DNA of 64,000 nt from Oceanicoccus sp. KOV_DT_Chl (GCF_900120175.1 NZ_FQLF01000002.1:248001-312000), one strand, 5' to 3'; positions 27,263 to 38,241 are shown, counted from the stretch's first letter. Numbers and translations are program-made. Notes: generated by a model not told the origin, from the letters alone.

Positions 27263-28240
27263 CTAGAGTAAGTAGCTGCCATTTTTCCCTGCTTCTTTTA
27301 CCCGGTACATTGCCGAGTCAGCAAGATTCAATAACACTTCTGCGGTTAACTCAGCTTCGTGTTTAACGTCAGGAAAACACACCACACCAACCGAGCAAGT
27401 AAGCTCTAGCGTTTGTTGCTCAATTACCATTGGCTCAGTGCAATGCTGCAATAGGTGATCAGCTATTTGTTGAGCATGGGTTTCATCCACACTTGCTAGC
27501 AAGATACAGAATTCATCACCTCCCAGTCGGGCCGCCGTATCCGACGAGCGTACAATGCTAGTGAGGCGATCAGAAAATTCGACCAATAAAGCGTCACCGA
27601 CTTTATGCCCATATTGATCATTAATGATTTTAAAGTTATCCAAATCGATATACAGCAACGCCCATCGCACCTCTATTCTTCCGGCTAAGGCGATCGCCTG
27701 ATCGATACGGTCTACCAATACCGACCGGCCCCACAAACCGGTTAGGGCATCGTGATGCGCAAGATGCATAAGCTTGGAGAAAATAAAATTATTATTGACG
27801 GCGTAACGAATAGCCCTTTCAAGGTTACTCGCACTGAGTTCAGACTTAGGTAAATAATCTATACAGCCAGCATAGATAGCCTGTTGATCAACATCAATAG
27901 AGTTTTGTTGGGAGACTAAAATAATTGGAAAATCAATTTCTTTTGAACCCAGCATCCCAAACAAAGCCAGGCCTTGCTGGTTACCCATATTGTAATCCAG
28001 CAAGGCGACATCATAATCATGCATCAAGATAAGCTCTTCAGCACGCTCAAGGCTAATCGCATGATCAACCGTGTATTGGGTATAATCAACTCGCAATAAA
28101 TAACGTTTGAGAATTTCGATATCCTGCTCATTGTCATCAATAATCAACACTCGCAAATGCGCATGCAAGGTAGCTCGAATACCATTGGGCCTGAAAATCG
28201 AGGGCTGCTTTTTACTTAATTTATTATCAAAGTCTGTCAT
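27263..28240 (-). CDS. response regulator with diguanylate cyclase output (REC-GGDEF)
   Basis: Two-component output protein of 325 residues that should make c-di-GMP when phosphorylated. The receiver domain (about 29-150) has the acidic pair Asp35/Asp36, the phosphoacceptor Asp82 in LLDYNMG and Lys132 in LPKSEL. The GGDEF domain (about 165-325) is intact: metal Asp in YIDLDNFK, GGDEF at 240-244 and the product-inhibition RxxD at 231-234. It is divergent from the ethylene-receptor-like gene and kinase across 224 nt, making it the likely partner of that kinase, though this is not proven. Active catalysis and feedback inhibition are predicted from the motifs. Confidence 0.93.
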   Translation of the reverse strand: MTDFDNKLSKKQPSIFRPNGIRATLHAHLRVLIIDDNEQDIEILKRYLLRVDYTQYTVDHAISLERAEELILMHDYDVALLDYNMGNQQGLALFGMLGSKEIDFPIILVSQQNSIDVDQQAIYAGCIDYLPKSELSASNLERAIRYAVNNNFIFSKLMHLAHHDALTGLWGRSVLVDRIDQAIALAGRIEVRWALLYIDLDNFKIINDQYGHKVGDALLVEFSDRLTSIVRSSDTAARLGGDEFCILLASVDETHAQQIADHLLQHCTEPMVIEQQTLELTCSVGVVCFPDVKHEAELTAEVLLNLADSAMYRVKEAGKNGSYLL

Positions 28241-28464
28241 TTACTTTTTGCTACCTCATTAAAGTAACGGTCAAAAGCTCAAACTTATTCCACAAGACTA
28301 GCCAATATCAGTATAAGCATTAATTCGCTTTAGGTCACACCCCGGCTAACGCTTCTTTCTTCTGTAAACTATTACTTACTTAGCAATTATGTATCAACGT
28401 ACTATGCTTATTAGCGGTAACACACCATAGCGGCACCGCCGTGAAAGGACAAGAGGATAACCCC

Positions 28465-29031
28465 ATGTTGCAATGGCTCAATGACTTATCCAACCCTGCA
28501 TTTATGCCTCACGGCCATTGCTATTTGTGGAGGCCCGATATCCTGGGGACGCACGTCATCTCCGACCTCAGCATTGCCATGGCCTACTATGCCATCCCTG
28601 CCGTACTGGCGATTGTGCTATATAAACGACGCCAAAACATCCCCTACCCGGAAGTATTAGCGCTTTTTGTAGCCTTCATCTTTCTTTGTGGCACTACGCA
28701 TCTGATCAATATTTATGTGACATGGTTCCCAGCCTACGAAATACAAGGCTGGGTCAAAGCACTGACTGCTGTAGTGTCTGTCGCCACAGCCTTAACCCTA
28801 ATCCCTAAGCTGCCCGCGCTATTAAATCTGCCAGGGCTCAAACAAGCTTATGAGGAAAGCCAGCAAGCACTACAATTACTCAACGAAAAAAATCAACAGA
28901 TGGAAACGATGTATGCCAATGTCATGGAACGGGAAAACCGCCTTCTGGAGCTAAAAGAAGAAGTCAATAAATTACTGGAAGCACAAGGCGAAACACCTAA
29001 ATACTTGCAAACCCCAGGCACGGCTCCATGA
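28465..29031 (+). CDS. ethylene-receptor-like three-helix membrane sensor
   Basis: Membrane protein of 188 residues resembling the N-terminal ethylene-binding domain of plant ETR1. Three helices lie at about 33-53, 63-85 and 95-115. The ETR1 ligand and copper-site residues are kept in register: Asp34 (ETR1 Asp25), Tyr41 (Tyr32), Ile44-Pro45 (Ile35-Pro36), Cys75 (Cys65) and His79 (His69). Near-identical stretches are LCGTTHLIN versus LCGATHLIN and LTAVVSVATALTLIP versus LTAVVSCATALMLVH. A coiled coil (about 120-165) and the tail ELKEEVNKLLEAQGETPKY follow; there is no kinase domain. ATG 28465 has AAGAGG about 9 nt upstream and is preferred over GTG 28441. The stop overlaps the next start (ATGA). 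Fold and site are clear; ethylene as ligand is inferred. Confidence 0.85.
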   Translation: MLQWLNDLSNPAFMPHGHCYLWRPDILGTHVISDLSIAMAYYAIPAVLAIVLYKRRQNIPYPEVLALFVAFIFLCGTTHLINIYVTWFPAYEIQGWVKALTAVVSVATALTLIPKLPALLNLPGLKQAYEESQQALQLLNEKNQQMETMYANVMERENRLLELKEEVNKLLEAQGETPKYLQTPGTAP

Positions 29032-31175
29032 GACTTCTGCAATTATTATTATGTGTACTGCTATTGGTCATAGCGATTACTTATAACTATACCCACCGGC
29101 AAAACAACCTGACGGCGGTTCAAACAATATCGTCGCTAAATGAAGTCCTTGGCAATCGCGGCCGTCTCCGTAACAGCATGGTCAATGCCTATGCTTCACA
29201 TCTTGAAAGAGAACGCCAAGGAATAAAGGCCCCTTTTATCTTTACTATTCAGGCCAATCATCTCCCCCTTTCTTACGGGCTATCTGATCCACAACACGAA
29301 CTTTGGCCGCAAGCAAAAGAAATCCTCCGTCAAAATGCCCGCTTGCAATCCATCTTAAAGACTCTGGAAATTAAAATACAGCAACAACATTCCGACCAAG
29401 CCTCAGTGGACATTAAAAAAACAATTGATGAGGCCATTGAGGTTATAGATCACTTGCAGCAGCTAGATATAGAAAAAACCCAGTTGCTTGTTAACTTTTT
29501 ACTACAACAACAAACCCGGGGATTACTAATAAATGCAGGACTAATCGTCCCTGCACTGTTGTTACTGTTCTGGTTTAGTTTTACCCGACAAAAAAATGCT
29601 CTCAATCATAGCAACGAGCTAAATAAAGCGCTGAACAACAAGCAATCCGAACTCGTTAAAGCCCAGAAAATAATGACCAGCATTCTGGAAGACACCAGAA
29701 TCGAAAAAGAACTAGCGGTTAAACTTGCCAAGCAAAACGAATTACTTGCAAAAATGGTCGCTGAGGCTTCTGATGCCATGTTACAACTCGCCCCTGACGG
29801 TAAAGTACTAATTAAGAATCATGCAGCGGAGAAATTATTTAATTTGAAGAACAACAATAACCCAGACCTCAATATCAAATCATTTTTTACCCCTGATCAA
29901 GCTATCGATATTCAGGATACGTTAACCTCTACTATCAAACACCATCAAGCTATATCAACGACTATAAATGGCGATACTCTCGGCCGATTAACTAGAGAAA
30001 AATACCTGTTAAATTTTTCACCAATGAGTGGCGAAAAGGCCAATAGCAATAGTATCTCGCTAATTATCCACAACACTACGGCACAATATGAAGAACAGGA
30101 AAATTTAACCTTATTGATTAATCAGGCACCCATCGCACTGATTGTTGCCGATGAAGACGGGAACATAACCTTTGCCAACGCTCAAGCCGACCAGCTATTT
30201 GGCTATCAACCTGAACAACTCCAGCAACTCAAAATTGAAGCTCTCGTTCCCGATAACGTAAAATCCCAGCACCCGAAAAATCGACTCAACTTTCGCAAAA
30301 ACCCCGCCGCTCGTGCAATGGGAGAAGGTAGAGATTTAAAAGGACTACGAAAAAATGGCACCGAAATCCCGATAGAAATAGGTCTGAGTCCCTTAACAAC
30401 AGCAACTGGAAATTATGTTGTCGCGTCTATAATAGACATTACGGAAAGACGTAATGCGCAGAGTAAGCTCGAAACACTCAATGAACAGCTAGCCACTAAA
30501 AATAAGGAACAAAAAGCTTTTTGCTATAGTTTGTCGCATGATTTCAAAGCATCGATCAGACGGATAGACCAGTGGACCCAATTACTGGAAGACGATTTAA
30601 AACATCGGGCAAGCCTAAACGAAAAAGATGCAGAAACCTTCGACGCAATCGCCACCAACATCGATCAAATTAATAATCTCGTGGAGAATTTGTATCAGCT
30701 ACTGTATGCAGAAGCCGATGACCAGCTCCCCCAACCCGTTGACCTGAATCGTATATTGCAAAGAATAGAACAAGTAATGCGCAGCTATCCTGAGAGAGAA
30801 TTTGATATACAAGCTGCCCCCCTTCCTACTATCACCGGCAATGAAGCACAGCTACTAATACTGTTCCAGAACATTCTCAGTAATGCTATCAAACACAATG
30901 ATAACGTAGTCCCCACAATCACAATCACCGCCGAATTGGATCGCAACACGTCAACTCAGCGAATTATTTTTAGCGATAATGGACCTGGTATTGAAGACGA
31001 GTGGATTGAAAGAATTTTTGAGCCCTTTTTCCGCGCTGAAAAAAGCCATTACAATGGTGGCACCGGCTTGGGGCTCAGTATTTGCACGCGCGTTATGGAT
31101 TGGCATGGAGGCTCGATCAAGGTCAAAAGCCAAATAGGAAACGGCAGCCAGTTTATTCTTAATTTTCCTGCGTAA
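29028..31175 (+). CDS. PAS-domain sensor histidine kinase
   Basis: Membrane histidine kinase of 715 residues. Membrane helices at about 4-20 and 167-186 enclose a helical periplasmic region. A coiled coil and two PAS domains follow (about 240-355, and about 360-475 with FANAQADQLFGYQPEQL). The H-box is SLSHDFKASIRRID (near 500), the N-box ILFQNILSNAIKHN and the G-boxes SDNGPGIED and GGTGLGLS. The H-box resembles the phytochrome/HWE-adjacent type (SHD.KAS) rather than SHE.RTP. The start overlaps the stop of the ethylene-receptor-like gene by 4 nt, so the two are made together and probably act as one sensor. The REC-GGDEF protein across the divergent promoter is the likely target. Confidence 0.92.
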   Translation: MRLLQLLLCVLLLVIAITYNYTHRQNNLTAVQTISSLNEVLGNRGRLRNSMVNAYASHLERERQGIKAPFIFTIQANHLPLSYGLSDPQHELWPQAKEILRQNARLQSILKTLEIKIQQQHSDQASVDIKKTIDEAIEVIDHLQQLDIEKTQLLVNFLLQQQTRGLLINAGLIVPALLLLFWFSFTRQKNALNHSNELNKALNNKQSELVKAQKIMTSILEDTRIEKELAVKLAKQNELLAKMVAEASDAMLQLAPDGKVLIKNHAAEKLFNLKNNNNPDLNIKSFFTPDQAIDIQDTLTSTIKHHQAISTTINGDTLGRLTREKYLLNFSPMSGEKANSNSISLIIHNTTAQYEEQENLTLLINQAPIALIVADEDGNITFANAQADQLFGYQPEQLQQLKIEALVPDNVKSQHPKNRLNFRKNPAARAMGEGRDLKGLRKNGTEIPIEIGLSPLTTATGNYVVASIIDITERRNAQSKLETLNEQLATKNKEQKAFCYSLSHDFKASIRRIDQWTQLLEDDLKHRASLNEKDAETFDAIATNIDQINNLVENLYQLLYAEADDQLPQPVDLNRILQRIEQVMRSYPEREFDIQAAPLPTITGNEAQLLILFQNILSNAIKHNDNVVPTITITAELDRNTSTQRIIFSDNGPGIEDEWIERIFEPFFRAEKSHYNGGTGLGLSICTRVMDWHGGSIKVKSQIGNGSQFILNFPA

Positions 31176-31211
31176 TCAACCATCGCCAAATACAGAAGTT
31201 AGATATATAAA

Positions 31212-32159
31212 CTATGGCCTGCCATCATCTTCGGCTTCATCACCTTCCTTCACTGGTAACATAAGATCTTCTTTAGAAATCCCTAGCAGCAATAAAATAT
31301 TGGCAGCAACGTAGATGGATGAATAAGTCCCTACCATCACACCGACAATTAACGCACTGGAAAAGCCATGGATTAATTCGCCACCAAAGATAAATAAAGC
31401 TACCAGCACCAATAAGGTGGTCAATGAGGTTACCAACGTACGACCCAGCGTTTCGCTCAAAGAAGTATTAATGACTGACACGGGATCTGCCTTGCGAATT
31501 TTACGAAAGTTTTCGCGAATCCTATCCGACACCACGATGGTATCGTTCAAAGAATACCCCACTACGGCCAAAATTGCGGCCAGCACTGTTAAATCAAAGT
31601 CTAATTGGAAAAAGGAAAACACCCCTAATGTAATAAGCACATCGTGCACAAGGGCCGAAACAGCTCCTACTGAAAACTTAAGCTGGAAGCGGAAAGTGAT
31701 ATACAGCATCACCATCCCTAAAGCCATTAGCATTGCTAAACCGCCCTGCTCTTTCAGTTCGTCTCCCACCTGCGGGCCGACAAACTCGACCCTGCGCAAA
31801 TCAAGATCGCCTGCAAAGTCTTGCTGTAACGTAGCAATTAATTCAGCACCCAAGGTGTCGCTGTAACCTGCAGGCAATCGTACTAAAATTTCGGTATCTG
31901 AACCAAACTGCACCACTACAGCATTGTTATAACCGGCATCGGCTATGGTTTTCCTAATATTAGTTAATGGCTCGGGAACGCTGTAACCCACTTCAACCAG
32001 AGTGCCTCCGGTAAAATCCAAACCAAAATTCAAACCCTTGGTTGCGAGTGAAGCTATCGAGCCAATCATTAACAGCAAAGAAAATAAGGCTGCAATTTTA
32101 CGCTGCCCCATGAAGTTAATGATTTTCGTGGTTGGCTGTGTATCTTGTTCGTTAGTCAT
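31212..32159 (-). CDS. secF: protein translocase subunit SecF
   Basis: Inner-membrane component of the Sec accessory complex that uses the proton gradient to help export; 315 residues. GLNFGLDFTGGTLVEVGYS is the family signature after the first membrane helix, and further helices carry DVLITLGVFSFF and VVGYSLNDTIVVSDRIRENF. The C-terminus is acidic. It follows secD by 24 nt on the same strand and is surely co-transcribed with it. Confidence 0.97.
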   Translation of the reverse strand: MTNEQDTQPTTKIINFMGQRKIAALFSLLLMIGSIASLATKGLNFGLDFTGGTLVEVGYSVPEPLTNIRKTIADAGYNNAVVVQFGSDTEILVRLPAGYSDTLGAELIATLQQDFAGDLDLRRVEFVGPQVGDELKEQGGLAMLMALGMVMLYITFRFQLKFSVGAVSALVHDVLITLGVFSFFQLDFDLTVLAAILAVVGYSLNDTIVVSDRIRENFRKIRKADPVSVINTSLSETLGRTLVTSLTTLLVLVALFIFGGELIHGFSSALIVGVMVGTYSSIYVAANILLLLGISKEDLMLPVKEGDEAEDDGRP

Positions 32160-32183
32160 AAGCTGCTTCGTTTTACCGATGAA

Positions 32184-34052
32184 TTAAATAGAAAGCTTGG
32201 TAATTTTTCGGCCACCGTAGACCAAATTAATCATTGCCCGTGAGCCGACAATAGCGGTAAACATGGACGTTAAAATCCCTAAACCGAGAGTCACGGCAAA
32301 ACCTCTTACCGGACCAGCACCAACTGCATACAAGATAAGGGCTACTAACAAGGTTGTTATGTTGGCATCCATAATGGTGACAAAAGCTCGGTCATAACCC
32401 GCATTTATCGCTTGCTGCGGCGACATCCGATTTTTCAATTCTTCTTTTATTCGGGAGAAAATAAGCACATTGGCATCTACCGCCATACCCACTGTTAATA
32501 CGATCCCTGCGATACCAGGCATGGTGAGCGTTGCCGATAAAATCGACATCAAGGCGATCAGCAAAATCATATTAGCCGCCAAACCAGTCACCGCTGCAAC
32601 ACCGAACAACCGGTAGTAAAACACCATAAATACTGCGACCAAGGCTAAGCCTAGCTGTACTGATATCACCCCAAGCCGTATATTTTCTGCGCCCAATGAT
32701 GGCCCTACCGTGCGCTCTTCAACAAAATCGATAGGCGCAGCCAGTGCACCGGCGCGTAATAACAGCGCCAACTCCGAGGCTTCAGCGGGATTGTCCAAAC
32801 CGGTAATACGAAAGCGTACACCCAGCGCATCCTGAATCGTGGCTAAGCTAATGATTCGCTCTTCATTGTAAGGCACTTTAATAGCGACTTCTTCGCCGTC
32901 AGCATTGGTTTCGTAGCGGGTACGACTTTTACGCTCAATAAATAACACCCCTAAACGCCGCTGGATATTATTGCGTGTCACCCGGTGCATTAACGCACCA
33001 CCATCGCTATCCAAATTAATATTAACCTGTGGCTGACTACTCTGGGCGTCAAAACCAGCGGATGCGCCGGCCACACTTTCACCGGTAATTACGATATCCC
33101 GTTCTAAAAAGGCCGTATTCTGACCGCGATCAGGATTGCGGAATTTAAATTCTTCTTTAGCCGAGTTAGGTGCATCAAACTTGGCTTCCAAACGAAACTC
33201 CAGATTTGCTGTTTTACCTAAAATTCGTTTTGCCTCGGCGGTATCCTGAATACCAGGCAACTCAACTACAATACGATTGCGACCTTGACGCTGCACTAAA
33301 GGTTCAGCCACACCTAATTCATTCACTCGGTTACGCAGGGTCGTCAAGTTTTGACCAACGGCATAATCTTCTATTTCTTTAGCCGTGAAGTCCGCCAACG
33401 TTAAATACAGATAAAAACCATCTTCAGCGTCAACTTCTTCACGCACCAGCTCTCCGTACTCAGAACGAATTTTACTTTTTGCTGCAGCACGCAACTCGCT
33501 GGTTTTAAACTTACCAGCTATACGGCCGTCATCCTGAAGTTTAATAAAACCGCGAATCTTATCTTCTCGTAATACCCGCTTGATACCATTGGTATAAACG
33601 TCCATACGTTTTGCAACCGCTGACGCAGTATCCACTTCTAACAAAAAGTGCACGCCACCACTCAAATCCAGACCTAACTTCATTGGTTCGGCACCCCATG
33701 CCTGCAACCATTCAGGCGTGGTTGACGCTAGATTTAGCGCCACAATGTAACCATCACCTAAAGCTCGCTGAATAATTTTTTGCGCTGGTAATTGCTGCTC
33801 ACGATCCTTTAGTCGAATCAGTCCGCTGCTGCCTTTTTCGCCTATCTCTGCCCCAAAAAACTCAATATTGGCTTCAGTCAGCGCATCACCCAAAATATCC
33901 AGGGCTTTTTCGTCGATGATCATGGCGCTGTTTTCACCTGAGATCTGCACAGCGGGATCAGGGGCATACAAATTGGGCGCAGCATAGATAAAACCGATAC
34001 TGATAATAAACAGCACCAAAAGGTATTTCCAAAGAGGGTATTGATTCAACAT
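32184..34052 (-). CDS. secD: protein translocase subunit SecD
   Basis: Partner of SecF, 622 residues, usual for gammaproteobacteria. After an N-terminal membrane helix (WKYLLVLFIISIGFIYAAP) comes the large periplasmic part with MKLGLDLSGGVHFLLEVD, the P1 head and ELPGIQDTAEAKRILG, then the membrane block with TVGPSLGAENIRLG, GMAVDANVLIFSRIKEEL and GPVRGFAVTLGLGILTSMFTA. The gene usually sits after queA-tgt-yajC; here it is preceded by purL and a 194 nt gap, with no yajC in view. Confidence 0.97.
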   Translation of the reverse strand: MLNQYPLWKYLLVLFIISIGFIYAAPNLYAPDPAVQISGENSAMIIDEKALDILGDALTEANIEFFGAEIGEKGSSGLIRLKDREQQLPAQKIIQRALGDGYIVALNLASTTPEWLQAWGAEPMKLGLDLSGGVHFLLEVDTASAVAKRMDVYTNGIKRVLREDKIRGFIKLQDDGRIAGKFKTSELRAAAKSKIRSEYGELVREEVDAEDGFYLYLTLADFTAKEIEDYAVGQNLTTLRNRVNELGVAEPLVQRQGRNRIVVELPGIQDTAEAKRILGKTANLEFRLEAKFDAPNSAKEEFKFRNPDRGQNTAFLERDIVITGESVAGASAGFDAQSSQPQVNINLDSDGGALMHRVTRNNIQRRLGVLFIERKSRTRYETNADGEEVAIKVPYNEERIISLATIQDALGVRFRITGLDNPAEASELALLLRAGALAAPIDFVEERTVGPSLGAENIRLGVISVQLGLALVAVFMVFYYRLFGVAAVTGLAANMILLIALMSILSATLTMPGIAGIVLTVGMAVDANVLIFSRIKEELKNRMSPQQAINAGYDRAFVTIMDANITTLLVALILYAVGAGPVRGFAVTLGLGILTSMFTAIVGSRAMINLVYGGRKITKLSI

Positions 34053-34137
34053 AGAGATTCCGTCAGATTCTATCTAAAGTTCTTTAGCTATGATGCAAGG
34101 ATTAACTAGTACACCACTGAATAATTACTGCTGTTTT

Positions 34138-34199
34138 ATTGACCACTTATTGCAGCTGGGCATTATATAGTATTTAACTCACCGTTATATGTGGTCAAT
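34138..34199. repeat. widely spaced inverted repeat between purL and secD
   Basis: Perfect 9-base arms ATTGACCAC (34138-34146) and GTGGTCAAT (34191-34199) are separated by 44 AT-rich bases. This could be paired operator half-sites upstream of secDF or a long RNA stem after purL. No T-tract adjoins it, so a simple terminator is unlikely. Confidence 0.4.
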
Positions 34200-34246
34200 T
34201 GCCAAAAATACAATGCATCCGCTGTTATTTGTTTGACTGCACGTTA

Positions 34247-37200
34247 TTAACCCAGCCAATGACGACCATTACGGAATAATCGCATCCAGGCACCATCCTC
34301 GGCCCAACCTTCAGGCTGCCAGGAATTCTGTACCGCCCTAAATACCCGCTCGGGGTGCGGCATCATGATAGTGACACGGCCATCGGCGCTACTGACGCCA
34401 CTGATACCCGCTGGCGAACCATTAGGATTAGCCGGATATTGTTCGGTAATGTGCAAATGATTATCGATGTATTGCAATGCCACCTTGCCACTATCAGCCA
34501 TAGCCTGCTGGTGTGCAGCGTCAGTAAACTCAGCACGGCCTTCACCATGAGCAATAGCCACCGGCATATGTGAGCCCGCCATTCCCTGAAAAAGGATAGA
34601 CGGAGACTCCGGCACTTGCACCAGCGCAACCCGCGCTTCAAATTGCTCGGACAAATTGCGCACAAATCGCGGCCAATGCTCAGCACCAGGTATTAACGAT
34701 TTTAGATTCGACATCATCTGGCAGCCGTTACACACACCTAAGCTAAAGGTATCTTCACGCTGGAAATACTGTTGGAATTGATCCCGCGCGCGACTATTAA
34801 ACAAAATCGTTTTTGCCCAACCTTCACCCGCTCCCAGAACATCACCATAGGAAAAACCGCCACAGGCAGCCAAGGCTTTAAATTGATCCAGTTCCACCCG
34901 ACCAGCGAGAATATCACTCATATGGACATCGACAGCATCAAAACCCGCGCGATCAAAAGCCGCGGCCATTTCCAGCTGACCATTAACCCCCTGCTCACGT
35001 AAAATCGCCGCACGGGGACGAGCACCTTTATTAATCATTGGCGCAGCGATATCTTCGTTTTGATCAAAGCTCAGCTGTACCGACAAGCCGGGATTATCTG
35101 CCAGCAAGCCATCAAACTCTTGCTGTGCGCACTCAGGGTTATCGCGCAAGGCCTGGATGCGATAACTGGTTTCACTCCACATGCGCTGATAATAACTGCG
35201 ATCATTCTCTAACAATAACGTTGTGCCGTTAACGATACGAACTTTATCATCGTGATTTACCGAACCAATGGCAGTCACCGCCGCCGCTAAACCATGCTCG
35301 GCAAATACAGCCATCACCGCCGCGTTATCGCTGCTGCGAATCTGAATAGCCGCGCCTAATTCTTCACTGAACAAAACGGCAATAGCATCAGCACCTAGCT
35401 CACCAATATTGATATCAATACCGCAGTGACCAGCAAAGCTCATTTCCATCAAGGTGGCTAATAAACCACCATCAGAGCGGTCGTGATAGGCCAGTAATTT
35501 TTCTTCTTCCAGCAATTGTTGAATGGCATTGAAAAAACCTTTCAATACTTCCGGACTATCAACATCGGCTGCTTGATTACCAATTTGGTTGTACACCTGC
35601 GCCAAACAGCTCGCGCCGATCCGGTTTTGACCGAAGCCCAAATCCACTAACAGAATATCCGAGTTACCCTGATCTTCACGCAACTGCGGGGTTACCGTTT
35701 TACGTACATCCTGAACCGGAGCAAAGGCGGTGATAATTAAAGACATCGGTGCAGTCACCGATTTATCTTTGCCATTCTCCTGCCAGGCCGTGCGCATCGA
35801 CATGGAATCTTTACCCACTGGAATAGTGATACCCAACGCGGGACACAACTCCATACCTACCGCCTTGACCGTATCATAAAGCTTCTCGTCCTCGCCCTCA
35901 TGCCCCGCCGCACACATCCAGTTAGCGGATAAACGCACATCAGATAATTTTGCAATTCGACTGGCCGCAATATTCGTCAGCGCCTCAGCCACGGCCATGC
36001 GACCTGAAGCCGGCGCATCAATCAAAGCCATCGGGGTGCGTTCGCCCATCGCCATCGCTTCACCGCAATAGGAATCATAGGCCACGGTAGTGACGGCACA
36101 ATCAGCAACAGGTACCTGCCAGGGTCCCACCATCTGATCACGGGTCACCATTCCGGTGATTGAGCGATCACCAATGGTAATCAAAAAGTTTTTACTGGCG
36201 ACGGTGGGCAGTTGCAAAATACGCTCTACTGCATCGTTTAATTCGATTCTTGCGGTTTTAAATGGCGGTTTATTATATTTTTTACGCTCGATGTCACGGT
36301 GCATTTTTGGTGGTTTACCAAACAACACCGACATAGGTAAATCCACAGGATTATTTTCGAAATGACTGTCACCCAAGCGCAGATGTTTTTCATCCGTGGC
36401 TTCACCGACAACCGCAAAAGGACAACGCTCACGTTCACAAATAGCGGTAAACATTGCCAGATCTTCTGGTTTCACCGCTAACACATAACGCTCTTGGGAT
36501 TCGTTACACCAAATTGCCAATGGCGACATACCAGGTTCATCATTAGGCACATTACGTAACTCAAAATTACCGCCACGGTTACCGTCTTTTACCAGCTCAG
36601 GAAACGCGTTAGATAAACCACCGGCACCGACATCGTGAATAAAGGCGATTGGGTTGTGATCACTCATCGCCCAACAGCGGTCAATCACTTCCTGACAGCG
36701 GCGCTCCATCTCGGGATTTTGTCGCTGCACCGAAGCAAAATCCAGATCTTCGCTGGAGCTTCCCGATGTCATGCTGGACGCGGCCCCGCCCCCCAAACCA
36801 ATCAACATGGCAGGGCCACCCAAAGCAATCAAGTGACAACCGGCCGCAAATTCCGGCTTGTCGACATGTTCGGCTTTGATGTTGCCATAACCACCCGCAA
36901 TCATAATCGGCTTGTGGTAACCACGACGTTCGATACCCGCAGCGCCATTCAGCGTTTCTTCATAGGTACGAAAATAACCATTCAAATTGGGACGACCAAA
37001 TTCATTATTAAAAGCGGCACCACCAATGGGGCCCTCAATCATAATATCCAGCGCAGTAACAATACGGTCGGGTTTGCCGTAATTTAATTCCCAGGGGTGG
37101 TGATAGCCATCAATCTGTAAGTTGGATACGGAAAAACCAGTAAGACCGACTTTCGGTTTCGAGCCACGACCCACTGCGCCTTCATCACGAATTTCTCCAC

Positions 37201-38143
37201 CAGAGCCCGTGCCTGCACCTGAAAAAGGCGATATCGCAGTGGGATGGTTATGCGTTTCTACCTTCATCAGTAAATGAATATCTTCCTGATGATAACGGTA
37301 AGTGTGGCTTTCCGGATCCGGGTAAAAACGACCAGCGTGGCTACCTGTAACCACGGCCGCATTGTCAGAGTAAGCCGACAACACGCCTTCACCACCCAGC
37401 TCATGCGTATTGCGAATCATTTTAAATAAAGAATGGGATTGTTCTTCGCCATCGATGGTCCAGCTGGCATTAAAAATTTTATGGCGACAGTGCTCAGAAT
37501 TAGCCTGCGCAAACATCATCAATTCAACATCGGAGGGATTCCGCCCAAGGTCGGTAAAACTTGTCACCAGATAATCAATTTCATCTTCTGCCAGCGCTAA
37601 ACCCAGCTCCGTGTTGGCATCGACCAAGGCCGCGCGTCCGCCCGATAATATATCTACCAGCGTCATGGGTGCCGGTTGTTCGTGACGAAATAGCTGCTCG
37701 GCCGCCGCCATATCCGTTAACACCATTTCGACCATGCGATCGTGGATAGCGCCAATAATCGTCTGTTGCTGTTCCCCGGTTAGCGGCTTATCGGCACTAA
37801 CGTAGTAGGCCACCCCGCGCTCAATACGATTAATCAATGTCAGACCCGCATTATGCGCAATATCTGTCGCTTTGCTGGACCAGGGCGATATCGTGCCGGC
37901 CCTGGGTACCACTAACAACAACTCACCGCTGGCATCAACCGCCTCAGCTTTGGGGCCATATTGCAGTAACTGCTCTAATACTTGCTGTTGCTCTTCAGAT
38001 AATTCAGCCCCTGACTGCAGCTCGGAAAAATGCACAAACTCCGCCGCGATTGCGGTTAAATCAGAAATTGATGTTTGCAGGGAGGAAAGCAACTTTTGCA
38101 ACCGGAAATCAGACAGCGCCGGTGCGCCACGGGTAATTAGCAT
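34247..38143 (-). CDS. purL: phosphoribosylformylglycinamidine synthase
   Basis: Fourth step of purine synthesis: converts FGAR to FGAM using glutamine and ATP. At 1298 residues it is the large single-chain form of proteobacteria. The synthetase half contains [16 protein letters not shown] and [19 protein letters not shown] (near 290), then [21 protein letters not shown]. The C-terminal glutaminase domain has the nucleophile Cys in [13 protein letters not shown] and the His/Glu of [10 protein letters not shown]. It is divergent from mltF with the broken hydrolase in between; the purL-mltF pair also occurs in E. coli. Confidence 0.98.
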   Translation of the reverse strand: MLITRGAPALSDFRLQKLLSSLQTSISDLTAIAAEFVHFSELQSGAELSEEQQQVLEQLLQYGPKAEAVDASGELLLVVPRAGTISPWSSKATDIAHNAGLTLINRIERGVAYYVSADKPLTGEQQQTIIGAIHDRMVEMVLTDMAAAEQLFRHEQPAPMTLVDILSGGRAALVDANTELGLALAEDEIDYLVTSFTDLGRNPSDVELMMFAQANSEHCRHKIFNASWTIDGEEQSHSLFKMIRNTHELGGEGVLSAYSDNAAVVTGSHAGRFYPDPESHTYRYHQEDIHLLMKVETHNHPTAISPFSGAGTGSGGEIRDEGAVGRGSKPKVGLTGFSVSNLQIDGYHHPWELNYGKPDRIVTALDIMIEGPIGGAAFNNEFGRPNLNGYFRTYEETLNGAAGIERRGYHKPIMIAGGYGNIKAEHVDKPEFAAGCHLIALGGPAMLIGLGGGAASSMTSGSSSEDLDFASVQRQNPEMERRCQEVIDRCWAMSDHNPIAFIHDVGAGGLSNAFPELVKDGNRGGNFELRNVPNDEPGMSPLAIWCNESQERYVLAVKPEDLAMFTAICERERCPFAVVGEATDEKHLRLGDSHFENNPVDLPMSVLFGKPPKMHRDIERKKYNKPPFKTARIELNDAVERILQLPTVASKNFLITIGDRSITGMVTRDQMVGPWQVPVADCAVTTVAYDSYCGEAMAMGERTPMALIDAPASGRMAVAEALTNIAASRIAKLSDVRLSANWMCAAGHEGEDEKLYDTVKAVGMELCPALGITIPVGKDSMSMRTAWQENGKDKSVTAPMSLIITAFAPVQDVRKTVTPQLREDQGNSDILLVDLGFGQNRIGASCLAQVYNQIGNQAADVDSPEVLKGFFNAIQQLLEEEKLLAYHDRSDGGLLATLMEMSFAGHCGIDINIGELGADAIAVLFSEELGAAIQIRSSDNAAVMAVFAEHGLAAAVTAIGSVNHDDKVRIVNGTTLLLENDRSYYQRMWSETSYRIQALRDNPECAQQEFDGLLADNPGLSVQLSFDQNEDIAAPMINKGARPRAAILREQGVNGQLEMAAAFDRAGFDAVDVHMSDILAGRVELDQFKALAACGGFSYGDVLGAGEGWAKTILFNSRARDQFQQYFQREDTFSLGVCNGCQMMSNLKSLIPGAEHWPRFVRNLSEQFEARVALVQVPESPSILFQGMAGSHMPVAIAHGEGRAEFTDAAHQQAMADSGKVALQYIDNHLHITEQYPANPNGSPAGISGVSSADGRVTIMMPHPERVFRAVQNSWQPEGWAEDGAWMRLFRNGRHWLG

Positions 38144-38241
38144 TTTACTAAAGAGCCTTTTGAGAAAGGGTTAGATACATAGGTGGTAACAAGGCCGTTA
38201 TTCTACTGGAAGTTGACCGCAGACTTAAGCCCGCAGCCGTT

